Origin: Paraspadella gotoi
Taxonomy: Eukaryota; Chaetognatha
Length of the DNA: 64,000 nucleotides
Assembly (NCBI GenBank): GCA_051294375.1
Contig: CM119267.1
Span: forward strand, 16,904,606-16,968,605
Direction of reading: 5' to 3'
The translations under genes and the position numbers were made by a program. A model generated the notes under the pieces. It was not told the origin of the DNA, did not search any database, and saw nothing but the letters and a program-made list of their open reading frames with translations. Positions 1-13,900 of this stretch are shown piece after piece. Position 1 is the first letter of the stretch. Every line of letters starts with the position of its first letter.

Positions 1-793
1 TCGGTAGGCGCTTGAATGATGGGCCAGATGGTGGGATTGACCTTCGTCCGAACGGCGACTCCGTCAGAACGGACTTCGAGAATCGAAGACTCGCGGAGAG
101 CGTCCACGATGATCCCGACGTCTTGAGTCATTGACTGAGAAAGAAAAGAGTTTTGTTTATTACCTTTTATCGCAAAACTCATTATTGATTATCGATTTTT
201 ATAAAATTTTATTTCCCGGTTCTTTTTAATGATAATAATAAAAGTTATTTATTTAGATTGTATTTATTAATATTTCGCCTTATACTTTATAAACATTCTA
301 CCTCATCAATAAAAATTCTGCTTAATGTTTCAAACAAAAGCAGGAAAACTATACATAGGAGATTATGGATGTTCATTTTTATGATTAAAACGAAAGTTCA
401 AGACCGAACCCAACTATGTAAATTGTAAAAGGTAAACGAATGATCGACTGTTCTTTTGTGCATAATCACTGCCACTGCCACTAGGTTGCTCAGGCGAATT
501 TCGGCTAGGCGATGAAACAATGTCATCGAATGAGTGTCGATGACGCATCCATCGGTTGCGAAATATTAGGGCAACTCGTTTTTCTGTGCAGCCTGGCAAA
601 CGCTTACCCATCAATCGAAATTACACGAAACTAGTATAAAGGAAAAACTCACCTGAACTCGAGGGAATCCGGCGAGAAATGAGATGGAAATAAAGCCCCC
701 GGCGTCCATAGAACGGCGAAGAAAGGTGTCTTTCACCAGATTTTCCGCCGAGAAATAATACTCGATTTGCTTCCGCACCATGTCCTTGATTTG
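1..793 (-). other. LARP1: La motif (LaM) of LARP1, two exons
   Basis: Exon 653-793 encodes RKQIEYYFSAENLVKDTFLR followed by GGFISISFLAGFPRVQ. Exon 1-134 continues with TQDVGIIVDALRESSILEV and ends at VNPTIWPII. These are the helix and winged-helix signatures of the LARP1-type La motif, which binds RNA 3' ends and poly(A). Both exons join in phase 0. The aromatic stretch just upstream (end of exon 888-1120, TTFYPYIY) is also typical of the region before the LARP1 La motif. Confidence 0.93.
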
Positions 794-3700
794 CTCTGAA
801 TATAATTAGGACAAAATAAATTAAGGGTATACTCCGCATTTATTGATTCAATTTTTTTTTTTTTAATTTGCCTTCGGGTAGTTTCACGTAAATGTAGGGA
901 TAAAAGGTCGTGGCGCCGGGTTCGTTGGCGCCAACAGGGTCGACGGCCGGGGCGCCCGACGGTACGACCGACGACGCCGTCGAGGGCGTAGAAGGCACGA
1001 CGGCGACGACTGAGGTGGACGGCGCCACGGGAGCGACTGTCGGTGCCGGCTCGACATTCATCGGCGCCTTAATAGGAAGCGGTGTCGGTGCCTCCAAAGG
1101 AACGCCAGCCGAGGATGAGACTGAATAGAGAAAGTTGGGTGGCATGGAGAGGAAGAATAGGAGGGGAAAACGTGGGGGAGGGGGGAAATAGATTAATGGA
1201 TAGAACATTTGTATCGTAATCAACTACATAATCCGCGAAAGTTTAACTACCGACACTACCGAATCGGGTAATAAATAGCCAAAACATGTGACCAACCGCG
1301 AAAAGATTAATATTTAGCCGATTCTAAGTCTGAAACCGATTTTGTCGTCGAATTAAGCCTGCATAACTCAACTGTTGCCGTCGGCGTCTTCTGGCGAAGG
1401 AGAGACAGCACCATCAAAATCAAATCCCTTTAAACCGAGCCTCTCAGACGTTACTCCTCCGGGTAAGAACTTGACAGGGGCAGCCCTTTCAGGGATTACA
1501 TTCTTGATAGTGAGATTCTCAAAACGAACATCCTTGGAGGTGGTTTTTATAGGGTGAAAGCCCTCGGAAGTATCCCGATTAGGACTAGCTCGGTGAGAAA
1601 AAAACCTCTGAGCGGCACTCCTTTGATTAGTAATTTCCGAATTATTATGCTTCTCCGAAGAAACCGTCTCAACATTATGTACTTTCTCAGATAATATTTT
1701 CTTGGATACAACTAATTTCTCGGAGCCAACGCTTTCTTGAGAAACTCTTCTTGGAACCACCCGCTTTGGAACCACACCGGTAGAGGGGACACATTGAAAA
1801 GTCGCTCTTTCGGACGGAACAGAGACGGAAGAAAAGGCAGAGGTGACGACAGAAGTTGACACAGCTGAAGTCGCGACGGATCTAATCCTCGCCATAGATT
1901 CGCGCCGTTGAAAGTTTTGCAAAAATCGTAGAACAGACTCGAGGCGGTTGTAGTGAGAACACAGCATCACTTGATAATACTTTGGGCAGTCGGGGTCTAG
2001 AGGCGAAGACGGAAGGGAACTCGGCAAAGGAAAGAATGAGGCCAAGGAGTCTGGTCCAAGCAGTCGCGGTCCCTCTGGGTCACCAAGAGGGGGAAGCGAA
2101 ATGTCCTCGCCTTTCTCTTTTTCAACAACCGGATTCGGAAGAAAAAACGGATGAGGAAGAGGCGACGAATATGGCCAGAAATGAGAAAAACCGCGATTGA
2201 AAGAGTCTCTCCGTGGTGGGAGGTAGAAATCGTACATGTCTGGTGACGGATATTCGTATTGAAAATGGGAGGGGGAAAAACGCGTGGCGATGGCCAAAAA
2301 TGAGCACGTTTTGAGAAAAAAAAAGAAACTGTATAATGGTCCGGTCACGTGTCTTTGCTATAGCGAATCTGGTATGTGGCCTTACCGTGTGGACCTCTAT
2401 CGCCACGGTCCATGATTGGCGGACGATGATAGCCGGGGCGGCCTCTGACGCCGCGACCACGGCCGCGAGGATCGCCCCGTCCAGACGGAAACATGGGACG
2501 CATTCGAGCGCCAACGCGGTATCTGTCAAGGGGGATGATGACGCTGCGTCAACGGAAAAATGTTACGATATACGGCGAGCGAGGAAAGGGGGAAAAAATT
2601 ATGAGGTAGGTTGGAATAAGCGGTTCTGACTCACCCGTCGTGGCTGTTGTAAAATCTGGGGCTTTTGCCCCCGGGTCCGTAGTAAGGCCTGGGGTAGTAT
2701 TCGTATTCGTGATAATATCCATCGTGGTCGGCATTATAATGTGTGCCGCGCGCTTCGACTCCACCTCTGCCATCCGGGCCACTGGGGCGACTCGGAGGAC
2801 GGCGCTGCTGTGACTGAACGACAGAAACGGGGCGGGGAAAAACGAATGTTGTAAAGGATCGAATACGAAAAGCGATTCTCCTGAGCGACACCTACCTGAT
2901 GCTGACTAGAAGGCGCTTCTTGGTCGTTGCCCGCCTCGGCGGCGCCGCTAGATGCCGGCTGAGGTTCCACGACTCCGACATTTCGACTTTGTGACCCGTA
3001 GGGGTAACCTCGGTTTTCGTACCCACTAAATTTACAAATAGAAATTTTTAAAAAAAATAAAAATTTTAAACTAAATTTTCATTGTTACCTGTTATCGTCC
3101 CTCCTCATGTCGTAACGCCCTCTCCCAGAGCCTCTTCCCCGCCCGCGCCCACGACTGTCCGTTTTCGCGGGCCCGGGGCGGTCGCGCTGTTCGGGGCGAG
3201 AGCTCGTTGACGAAGGGGGTGATGCCGTTGTCGCAGCGGCTGCCACCGATGCCGTGGCAGAAGTGCCGCTGGCAGAGGATGCCGCGGCGGCGCCCTTTTC
3301 GGCGCCAGCATCCTGCGACGAAGCGGCCTCCGAGTCGGACGAGAATGCCGTTGAGGATTTAGCAGGTTGAGAGCGTCGATTGGGAGGCATAGGGGAGGAA
3401 ACTGACGAGAAAAGACATTCATAATGGAATATATAATTTCAAAACAATGACGAAATCCCAATACGAACCTTCTTCTTCACCTTCGACGGGACGCTGACTC
3501 CGATCGCCGCCGCTTCTTCCGCCTAAAAAAAGATAAAAATACATAAAATAATTCCTGAGAAATAATTCAATTAGCGTATAAGAGATTAAACATACCTCTT
3601 CCCCCTCGTCCGCCGCGCGTAGACCGCGTCTGCTCCTTGTGACTCGGAAGTTCAATCTCCAAAGGTTTCCATTTTCCCTTTTTCTTTTTGTCTTTTTTGG

Positions 3701-6700
3701 CCTTGGATGCGTCCATGGTAGCACCTTGGGAAGAACCCCCATCGGGACTCTCTTCTTTGGCATGGCCTGATACGGAGAAAAGGAAATTATAAAATGCGAC
3801 TATAACGAGCTGTATGTTTATTTTCGCTTTTTAAAATGGAAATCTGAAAGAGGCGACAGCCAAAGTTCGATCCGAGAACGGACCTTCCACCGAGTCGTCG
3901 GGGCTTCCACTCCTGGTTTCTCGGTCCCCGAGATCCTCGTCGGAGGCCGAGTCTGGATCATCCGCGGTCGCCGCCGGTTTCACAACAGTGACTAAAACAC
4001 GAAAACAAACATCATTACTCAAAGCAGAAAACAAATCACCCCCATAAGGCTTTTTTTTTCCCCGAGACTCATTTATCCTCTATTATAATAGAAGACAAAA
4101 GATTGATTTTGAGAATAGAAATTACAATAAGTATAATAAGATACGTAGCGACGTTTGAAATTTCATTTAAAAAAATATGGTTAGAGAAATGAGGTAGTCT
4201 CCGTTTCATAGTAATTAGTAGGTTATGCGAGCAATCATGTACCTTCATTCTCCAGCGCTTTTTGGATCACAGTTTCAGTTTGGATTGATTTAGCCTTAGT
4301 CTCTTCCGCCTCTCCGACGCCTCCCTTAGTTCCTCCCGAAGCGACCGGCTTAGTCGCGACTTGTGGGGTAACGGACGGCGCCGTCGGGACTGCGACGGGG
4401 CCGGCGGAAGGGGCGTGTCCGACGACGACGTTCCATTCCGAACGCGGTTTCTTCGTCGCCGCGTTCGAAACCACGGACGAGGACGATCCGTTTCCCGTCG
4501 GGTTTTTCGGCTGCGGAGGAAATTAAAGCAATTAAACAGTTTTATAATTTTATGAGCGATAGAGCATAGGGTTCCTTCTCTCTTTTTCACTCTCTCTTAC
4601 CTCCCGTTGTCCGCCCTGAGGACCGAGCGAGGGCCACGAAGAACCCAGGACGGCATCCTCGGCGGCGTCCGAGTCATGACGCGCTTTAGCCGCCGTTGCA
4701 GCCACAGAGGACGACGAGGACGAAGGAGTCGACGCCACGGTGACTACGAAAATTAAGAGAACCAATGTCGGTGCAAGAATTTTTTTTTTTTTTTTTTTTA
4801 AGATATAAACATTTTTCGGAGCCGATCAATATCTAATAATCTGATCAGGATTTTGAAGGATCATTTAGTCTGGACTAATTTGCGTATTCTGCATTTTTCT
4901 TTTTTTTTTTTGGGAGGGATCGTGACGTAAGAGTTAATGAGTTTGTAGGAATAAACAAATTAACATTTTTCCTTTAGTTATTGCGGCTTTTTTCTAACTA
5001 ATTGCGTCGCAACTTCTGATGATTCAGGGTCGAGATGACACACGACGCCATCGCAAAGGCGCTGACAGATTTTTTAGAAAGTGCAATGCTGGACTTTCAT
5101 TTAGTCAAGCTTAAACGCGATATGATACATACATTTATAAAGAAATAAACTATCGAATACAAGAGAAAAACCACCAACACGAGTTATTTTTCCTCGTGTT
5201 TTATTTTAATTCAAACAAGGACAAATGTTTTACGTTTTAAAGTCATTTAAATCCTAAGGAATAAGGATTATGATATTTTTTGGTAAACTTCTCACCTTTT
5301 GAGGTGTCTGGTACGACGGAAGCTGAAGATGTCGAAGCGGAAGGAGTCACAGCCGAGATTGATGATGTTGATGACGAAGTGGGGTGATTGGCGACTTTGG
5401 AAGCAGCCTCTGCCTTGGCGGTCTGCGCGGAGGTGGACTGTTGGTGAGAGGGAGTTAAGGCTTCCGTATTAGTCGGGGGCGGCGGCGGCGGCGGGGGAGG
5501 CGGGAGCGGCGAGGACGTCGACGTCGACGAACACAACTCGTTTCCCGGGCTTCCACCGCCGAAAGGTTTCGAAGCGCTGGAATTCTCTGAAAACCAAAGA
5601 AAAGTTTTCATTTAAAATTGTATAAGCGACTGGAACATTTAAACAGAATAAGTATATAATTTCAATTATGAAATTAGTACATTGCTAAATTGGTATATCA
5701 CTATAACTCTTACATTATAAAGAACCCGAACAACCAATGGAGTTTTAGATCCTCAACGTTCATATTTTTTAATATCGATTTTTCATTTATAAATTTTCAT
5801 TAAACTTTTATGGGAGTAATTCAGTTTTATAATAAAAGAAATGAAACAAAACTGACAAAAAATTTTATTTATGATAAATATTTGCATTATTAATTTAAAT
5901 ATATTCAATTTAATGACTAATTACGTTAAATAAGTACAAATATGCATGAATGTAGTCTTAATTCTGCGGACATAAAAGGAAAGACAGCCCCAACTTTTTA
6001 GAACTTGGATTGAAGGTTGTTAAACATTTTGATCGAATAGCGCAAATAGGATCCTAAAATAATGGACTTTGATTTGGAACAAAAATCTCGCACTGAATAA
6101 GAGAAGCATATGGCAGGTTCTCAACCACCACAGAAATTTTTACGCCACTTTGTTCGGAAAATAAGGGAAGCGCAGATATCAATAGAGAATTCGAGAGAGA
6201 TTCGATCAGTGGAAAAAAAAATTTTCTTCAATTTTTAGTCGCATGTTGGAAATAAAATCGCAGTCAATTAGTAGAAGCGGTAGAATTCAGGAGACGAAAT
6301 TTACTTCTTTTCTAATTTACACAAACAAGAATTACAATTAATTTCATTTCTTAACTATTTGCTTTAAAAAATCGCATTCATTCATTCATAATAAAATATT
6401 ATAAAAATATAAATAAAACATTTTTAAACTTTTTTAAACCTTCGTGTATTAGTACAATTTTTTTCCCTTTTTCTGAAAATGAAATATTTATATAAAAATA
6501 TGCTATAAAATGTTATAAGAAAAAATAATTTTATAAATATCAGATTATTAGTTAAAAGTTAAATAAAAAATGTTGATAAAAATTTTAATTTTTTTAGGCA
6601 AAAATGAAAAAAAACATCGATCTTTACTTTTTTCTCCCTTTTCTTAAAACCTTTATATATATATAAATTTTTCGTCGTTTTTAAAAACGTAACCGTCAAA

Positions 6701-7713
6701 ATATGATAATATTTTATCAATATATATTCATAAATAAAGTCATTAAATCTACCTTTCAAAACTATCAAATCAATTGACTAAATCATAAAAATATAAAAAC
6801 TTGAATGTTAAAAATTATTCACATGTTTCGAGTAGTGGATTGCCATTTAAGCAGCTTCGAAACTTAGAAATCAATATCCCTCCCCGTCTGTCGATGCAGC
6901 GAAATGCAAAAAATATTTGTGCCTCTCTTTCTCTCTCTCTCTCTTTCTCTCTTCTTTGCCGCTGGTGCGTGTTCGCTTCTCGGAGACTTGACACCGACTA
7001 CTGTGGAAGGAGACAGGCGTGAACCGTCCATCGAGGCAGCCAGTAAGAAAAGCCAGTGGGGGGAAAAAATTATCTGGACAAATTTGCCAATGGCCAAAAG
7101 GGCAGAAAAGGAGCGATGAGTAATCATTCAAACGCGAAATATAACCGAGTAAGAAAACTTCCGCGACTGGAACGAGACGGAATCAACTATTGCTTCATGT
7201 ACTATCTTCCGAGAAATCTTAACAGAAACAAAAATAATTATATTTTTTTCAAATAAGATAAAACCGGTTATCCGACCAGGATAAAATCAGTCGGCGACGT
7301 AGATTCGAATACTCAACGGAAAAAAAAATCGGATGCGTTGATGTAACTGAGCGAGAAAGGATTAAAACAGCTCGAATATTGAACATAGAGGGCGTCGCCG
7401 GGTATGAAATCGTCGAAGAACAGAGGCAGCAGTGTTTTGATTAAGCTCCACGTGGCCTCGCTAAGACAGGAGTATTTCTCTTCTTCCTCCTCCTCTTTTG
7501 CAGCTCCTCCTCCTTTTTTCTGCATGGCGACAGAATCGAGTAAAGTTGAAGGGAAAAAATGGGAGAAAATCAGCCGAAAATACACGAGGAAAATCCTATG
7601 TACGTGGATATCTTTTAGTTTTCTTTTTTTTTTTTAACCAACGATCGGGAGGGATAGAAAGACCGAGCGAGTGAGAGAGCAAGAGAATAAGAAGGAGAGA
7701 GAGAAGGATAGAG

Positions 7714-7772
<59 letters not shown>

Positions 7773-7877
7773 GCGATTTGACCGGGTCGCTATAGACAAG
7801 TGAGCGAAAGATAGTAGGAAAATATGAAGATCGAGAGATTCGAGAGGTTGTTCGGAGCGAGCGAGAGCTAAAGAGAG

Positions 7878-7927
<50 letters not shown>

Positions 7928-7930
7928 AAT

Positions 7931-7965
<35 letters not shown>

Positions 7966-10900
7966 CTTAGAATACGAAAGTTAAATACATAATGAATAAT
8001 GAATTATTCTGTCGCATTGATTCCCACTGCGCATTTAAGTAAAGGTGGAGAAACTACCAAGAGGTTTGAAAAGCAACGTCACTTTCTGACAGATTGGCAA
8101 CTGCAAACGATGTAGTGTGCGGAACTAGCAGACTGTAACCGACAAGAGAAGAGGCAAGGGCCACGATCCAATGTGTGGTAAGGACACATGCGGGTAAGGC
8201 TCAAATCTGTCAACTTCAAAAATTAATCTTTTTTACAATTCACAAAAGGAATAATTATCAATTTTTGGGGAATTTTAGACAAAAATCAATAAAAAGAATT
8301 TTTTTTATTTTCACCGCGATTACTCGAGCAACTTTAAGTCACTTTTCGGTCGATCGGTCAGTCAGTCTGTAAACGTTTTAAACGATCACAAATTAAGTAA
8401 CAGCTTTAATTTAGTAAAGTAATGTAACGTGGATCAATCTACGAGCTTTGCAGGTAACCAAAACATTTATTTAATAAATAAACTAGGCTTTTTGTTGAGC
8501 AGGGATAAGCTTAAAGGAATACGGGCTTTAGCCCCTCAATAGCCACACTCGGCGTTAAAATTTTTAATCGAGGCATATGCTGCACGATTCAAACGATATG
8601 ACATAGTTCACCCATTGAGTTATTAGTTAAGCGTTATTAGCATAGAATATTTTTTTATACTCGATTAAATTTTTATTAACAATAACTAGGCAATAGTAGG
8701 TTATTTTTAGTTTTTTTAAAACATGTAATGCATATATGTGTATTAATATCAGTGATGTTACGACGGTTAATCTAAACTAAGCGTTTTAACCGATTAACGG
8801 TTAACTGTTAATCATCAATAAAAATTATTTTTAATTGATAGATTAATTTAACAAGATTAACGGTTAAAATTTACCTACAGTCCTGTGTAAAAAAACGAGC
8901 CACTTTATAACTTTAAATTCCAGACACTATATAAAAATATTTTTAAAAATTATATAAAAAAAATTCTTCTGCTATAGTATATACTATAAAAAATTAATAT
9001 GACTAAATTTTATTATAATCGGTCAAGTGGTTTTTAAACTTGAGTCTTCCAAAACGACTCGGGAAAATCGACTTTTCTACACGAATTTTGTTTAACTAAA
9101 AAAACTATAAAATGAAAAAGGCTGTCATTGTGGTTGTAAAAAAGCTTTTGACGTTCAGATTGCTCAGATGTCTATATCTGTAAAATGAACCAAAATTTTA
9201 AAACATTTAATTTTTTTTCATAAAATAAAAATAACAAATGGTCCTATTCAAATGTAAAAAAAATTATTTTTTTAAAATTCGATCATGCCATTGATGATCA
9301 CATAATTAAGAAAGTAGGCAGGCTGGACTACTGAGAATTGAAAAATAAAAAACAAACGATTTTTTTATCAGGGTAAAAAATCTGAAATCACCATATCACA
9401 TAATTTAGCCATAATATTTGATCATTTCATTTCACTCCCATTTAAAATCTGTGTAAAAGCTTCAGAATCTTGAACCCGTCTTTCAGCGTACGTTTTAATT
9501 ACCTTAAAATTATTATTTAGGGATCTGGTGCAATCCAGTTATCCAGCTATCCCTCTGGATATCCAGTATAATTTTTTTTTATTTTAAGTCTACTGTAATT
9601 GTAATTATACCAAACTTATCATTTTTCAATATCACTTTTAAATTTTTTTAAAAAATTCAAATTTATAGGACGAATTTTAAAGTCTGAAATAAAGTGGCGC
9701 GGTTTTTTTTTTCACAGGACGCGATTTCAGTTTTTGTTGCCTAAAAATATTTTAATATGAAAGCTTTTCTTCCTGAACGATATCACCTATTTGTTAAAGT
9801 GACAAAAGGATTCACAGTTATTTACAGTTACAAATCATTTTTGCAACAAGGGCTATAACTGCGGATAATAAATATTCATATCAAAAAATTATTAGAACAT
9901 ACATAATTAGTACAGATAAAACCATATTGATGGCAAATCAATTGTAGAGGTTGGGTTGAACTTTGGTTATACTGCGATTTAAAGTGGGCATGCCAAAAAA
10001 ATTTATAAAATTTATACCATATGCAACAGGCATCACCGGAAAAAACAAGTTTGAACAAACAATGTCGGATCGGCCCACGATCATTAGCGGTAATTAATGA
10101 ATTGCCTAATTAATTAATTCGATCCAAATTTTTTGTTTTTAGATCTTTTCGTCACTGATCAGTGATTAAATAATTAAATGATAAATAAATTGATTGATTG
10201 AATAATATATCGATTTATTTATCGACTGATAAATTATTTATTAATATAATTTGATTAATTATTTAATTAATACTTCTTGCATTTACATTTAATATAAAAA
10301 GAAAAAGAAGCATAATCAATCATTTAAACTAATTTCCACTCAAACGATTCCAAAGAAACTAATTTTCCAGCCTTTTTTATCTAAAAAACTTTTTTTGCAT
10401 TACTCGCTTTAGGATTTAATTATCGGTTGAAGCAGGAAGGAATTTTTTTTGTGCCAATAGTTATTGCGCAAATTAATGATCAGATTTTTTGGTTTTTCTA
10501 GGAAGATACTTTTTCAAAATGATTATAAATACTTTAGGTTTTCTCATACTTTCTTGTTTTGTAGAGTTTTTCTTGGATAAATTAGTTTTTAATTAAATTT
10601 ATGTTAGAATAAAGTAAAAAAAAAATACAGATATTTGACAAATTAACCGATTTTAACGGTTAACAGTTGAAAATTTTGCATTTTTCACCGATGATTAAAA
10701 TTTTGAAAATTAATTGTTTTTTATCCCCAATTTTAACCAGTTAACCCATGTTAACCAATGTTAATTTTTTAATCGTATATTTAACTATAAATTAAAATGT
10801 TAATTTAATATAACTAAAAAACTTAATATTTTATTAAGACTTGCAATAAAGTCGAAATATGTCCCGTTAATAATAATAAAATCGTTGTTGAAACTAATTC

Positions 10901-13900
10901 AAACTGGGTCTATACCAGTTTAAATAAAAGGCAGAAAAAGTTTAATACAAAATATATAAAAACCAAAATATACCTATATAAAGGTCAATTAGTTACATGT
11001 TAGGTTTAAGTTGGCTTACAACTTCCCGCTGACTATTAAGCGTGAAAAATTGATTAATGCTTAAAGACCATTTATATTAAAATTTTTATTGTTATTTAGC
11101 TTTTTTATTATCAGAAGAGTTGTTAAATAACAATTAAAACAACAATTTTCTAATTAATAAATATTTAAGTTTATTACTTTTACTGCAATAAAAATAAAAA
11201 AATAAGTTAAGGTAATTTCTCAATATATTTATATATATTACAAACATACAATACAATATTTTTATAAACATTGTGTAATTCTTTCGTTTCGTTGCTTTAG
11301 GAATTTGCAGGAATAAGTTTGATTTGTCAAATCTGTCAACGCTGAAGAAGGCTTGTATTCAAAGCCGAAACATGTCCGTTTCTAAACTGAAATAAAACAA
11401 ATCAAACTTATTCCTGCAAATATTTTTATAGAATTTAAGTATATACTGGATTTTGATAATATTGTTGGTTAAAATGAATATTAAGATTATTTTAAATAAA
11501 AAATCCCTTTGTTTCGTTGTGACATGTTGTGACACGTTTAGGTTTATTAATTCAAACCTTCATCAGCGGATTTTGAATTAATAAACCGAAATATGTCTGA
11601 TTAAATAAATTAAAAATTGTTCAAAGAAAACAAAAACTTTTACTTTGTATACTAAATAAAAACAGACAAAATTTTACTTTCGCCGACCGGGGTTTTGGTG
11701 TCTTTTAAAAAACTATTTAAATATAATTTTTTTTACAAAATTATAAAAATTATTACCCAATTATCCTAACCCTAAATCCTCTTAACCCTAATCACCCCTA
11801 ACCTTAAACCACCCTTAAACTACCTTTAACCCTAACCCTTAATACCTAACCCGGTCGGCAAAAATAAAATTAACCCTAAAAACCTATAATATTAGCCATA
11901 GCCGATAAAATTTAAATGCTAATGTATACAGCGTTAAAATAATCTATCATGAGCATAGAGTATAGTATTAAAATATTTTTTGTCAAAAATGATTTTTTTT
12001 GAGGGTACTAGCCTAGTTAAAATTATTATATTATATTACTATATAAAAAAAAATTTTTTGAATTGTTTAAATTTTTTAATGGATTCTGATAGAGCATAAA
12101 AAGTTAAAAAATATAATTACAGCTTTTAAAAAATATTACATTTTCTCAATAAAAATCTTAAAAAAAACGATAAAATCATCAAAAGATGATAATGATTTTT
12201 TATGGTTTTTCTTATTTTTGACCTACTAATCATAAAAATATTTAAAAAAGAATTATACTTATACAAAAATAAAATTAACCCTAAAAACCTATAATATTAG
12301 CCATAGCCGATAAAATTTAAATGCTAATGTATACAGCGTTAAAATAATCTATCATGAGCATAGAGTATAGTATTAAAATATTTTTTGTCAAAAATGATTT
12401 TTTTTGAGGGTACTAGCCTAGCTAAAATTATTATATTATATTACTATATAAAAAAATTTTTTTTTGAATTGTTTAAATTTTTTAATGGATTCTGATAGAG
12501 CATAAAAAGTTAAACAAAAAATATAATTACAGCTTTTAAAAAATATTACATTTTCTCAATAAAAATCTAAAAAAAAAGATAAAATCATCAAAAGATGATA
12601 ATGATCTGGTTTTATAATTTTAAAATTTTAATCTTTTTACATTAACTTATTTTTTATTATTATTTATTAATAAATATAGACTGAAAATACCAAAGAGTCA
12701 CCCTTCTTACGCCAAATGAGCACAGTAATTTGAGTTTTTTGCTAAGGTGGGACGGACGGACAGACAGACGTACGGACGTTTTTTATATAATATACAAGCG
12801 CAAATATAATATTATATATATATTTTATAAATGATTTCGAGAATTATACTTTACAGCAAATTTATCATTTAAACAAAATTATAGAGTAAAAAAACGTGTT
12901 TTGGTTGTAACAATGGCAAAGTTTATAAGAAATAAATGGACATCTTTTGACTAAGTTGATAGTCTTCTTCAGCTCAAAATAGATTTTGAAAAGAAAGTCC
13001 GGGTTAATTTTACTTTCGCCGATCGGGGTTAGGGGGGGGTTTATGGTTAAGGGTGGTTTAGGGTTAGGGGTGGTTGGGGTTAAGAGGTTAGCGTAATTGG
13101 GTAATAATTTTTAGGTGGTTTTTTAAGTGGTTTTTCAAAATACGTCAAAACTACTGTCGGCGAAAGCAAAATTTTGACGAAAGTCCTTTACACAACAAAT
13201 TTATATAAAATGTACCAATTTCTTAACGAAATCAATTCTTTACGTTTCCATTACTTTAACACGATTTTATTTTATTTTAAACACAAAATTAAATAATACT
13301 GTCTTTTTAATAATAATTTTTGACCATTTTAGGCCTTCATGGATGCCCCCCCTGGAAGCCCATATCTCTGCTTAGGGGTCCATTACTGAAACTCGCTTGA
13401 GGATTACATGTACAAAAATTCAACATATTTGGACCAGTAGTAATAGCGGAAATGAATCTCGGCTCGAAAAAACGGCGTATCATTTTCTAATATGAAGCCT
13501 TCTCTTTTATGTACATAAAAATTACTTACCCTTATTGGGAAAAGCTTGAGCCTTTGACTTGTCTTCGCTTTTGGTCACTGTTCGCAGCGTGGACGCGGCG
13601 ACAACCGAGGCGACAGTGGGTTGAGAGCTCCCACCAGAGTTTGAAGTTTGTGGCGCCGTAGTGACGGTGGCATTAATACTGCCGTTGCAACCGTTACTGG
13701 GGGTGATACTATTAGCACTCTGAAAAGGTTTCACGTGCACGGCTTTGACGGCCTGCTGCGCTTGAGAACTGGAGGAAGACGACGACCCTTTAACCTTCGT
13801 CGACGCTAGCGGCGGATATTGCTGCTGCTTCTGATGTTGCTGCTGAGAAACGGAGTTTACGCTGGGTTGAGCAACGTCGGAAGCGGCGGTGTTGGGTGGC

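Larger units (their letters stand above)
5587..13529 (-). other. Large LARP1 intron (about 7.9 kb), repeat-rich
   Basis: It separates the long first coding exon of LARP1 from exon 2. Most of it is AT-rich. It holds GA tracts, a terminal-inverted-repeat element, hammerhead-like foldbacks, telomere-like elements and a tandem duplication, listed separately. TAACCGATTAACGGTTAA-like sequence occurs at about 8757-8875 and again at 10640-10765. A GGACGGACGGACAGAC tract lies near 12749. The GC-richer stretch 6850-7560 holds short open frames on both strands but no convincing gene. Confidence 0.7.

Noticed and set aside
7313-7637. Possible exon on either strand (e.g. minus-strand KYSCLSEATWSLIKTLLPLF)
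   Set aside because: Reasonable codon mix, but no matching splice partners, no family recognised, and it lies in the LARP1 intron; left out as a gene.
11760-11860. True telomere or chromosome end
   Set aside because: The CCCTAA tract is degenerate, short and enclosed by the inverted ends of a small element with a second inverted copy; sequence continues normally on both sides.
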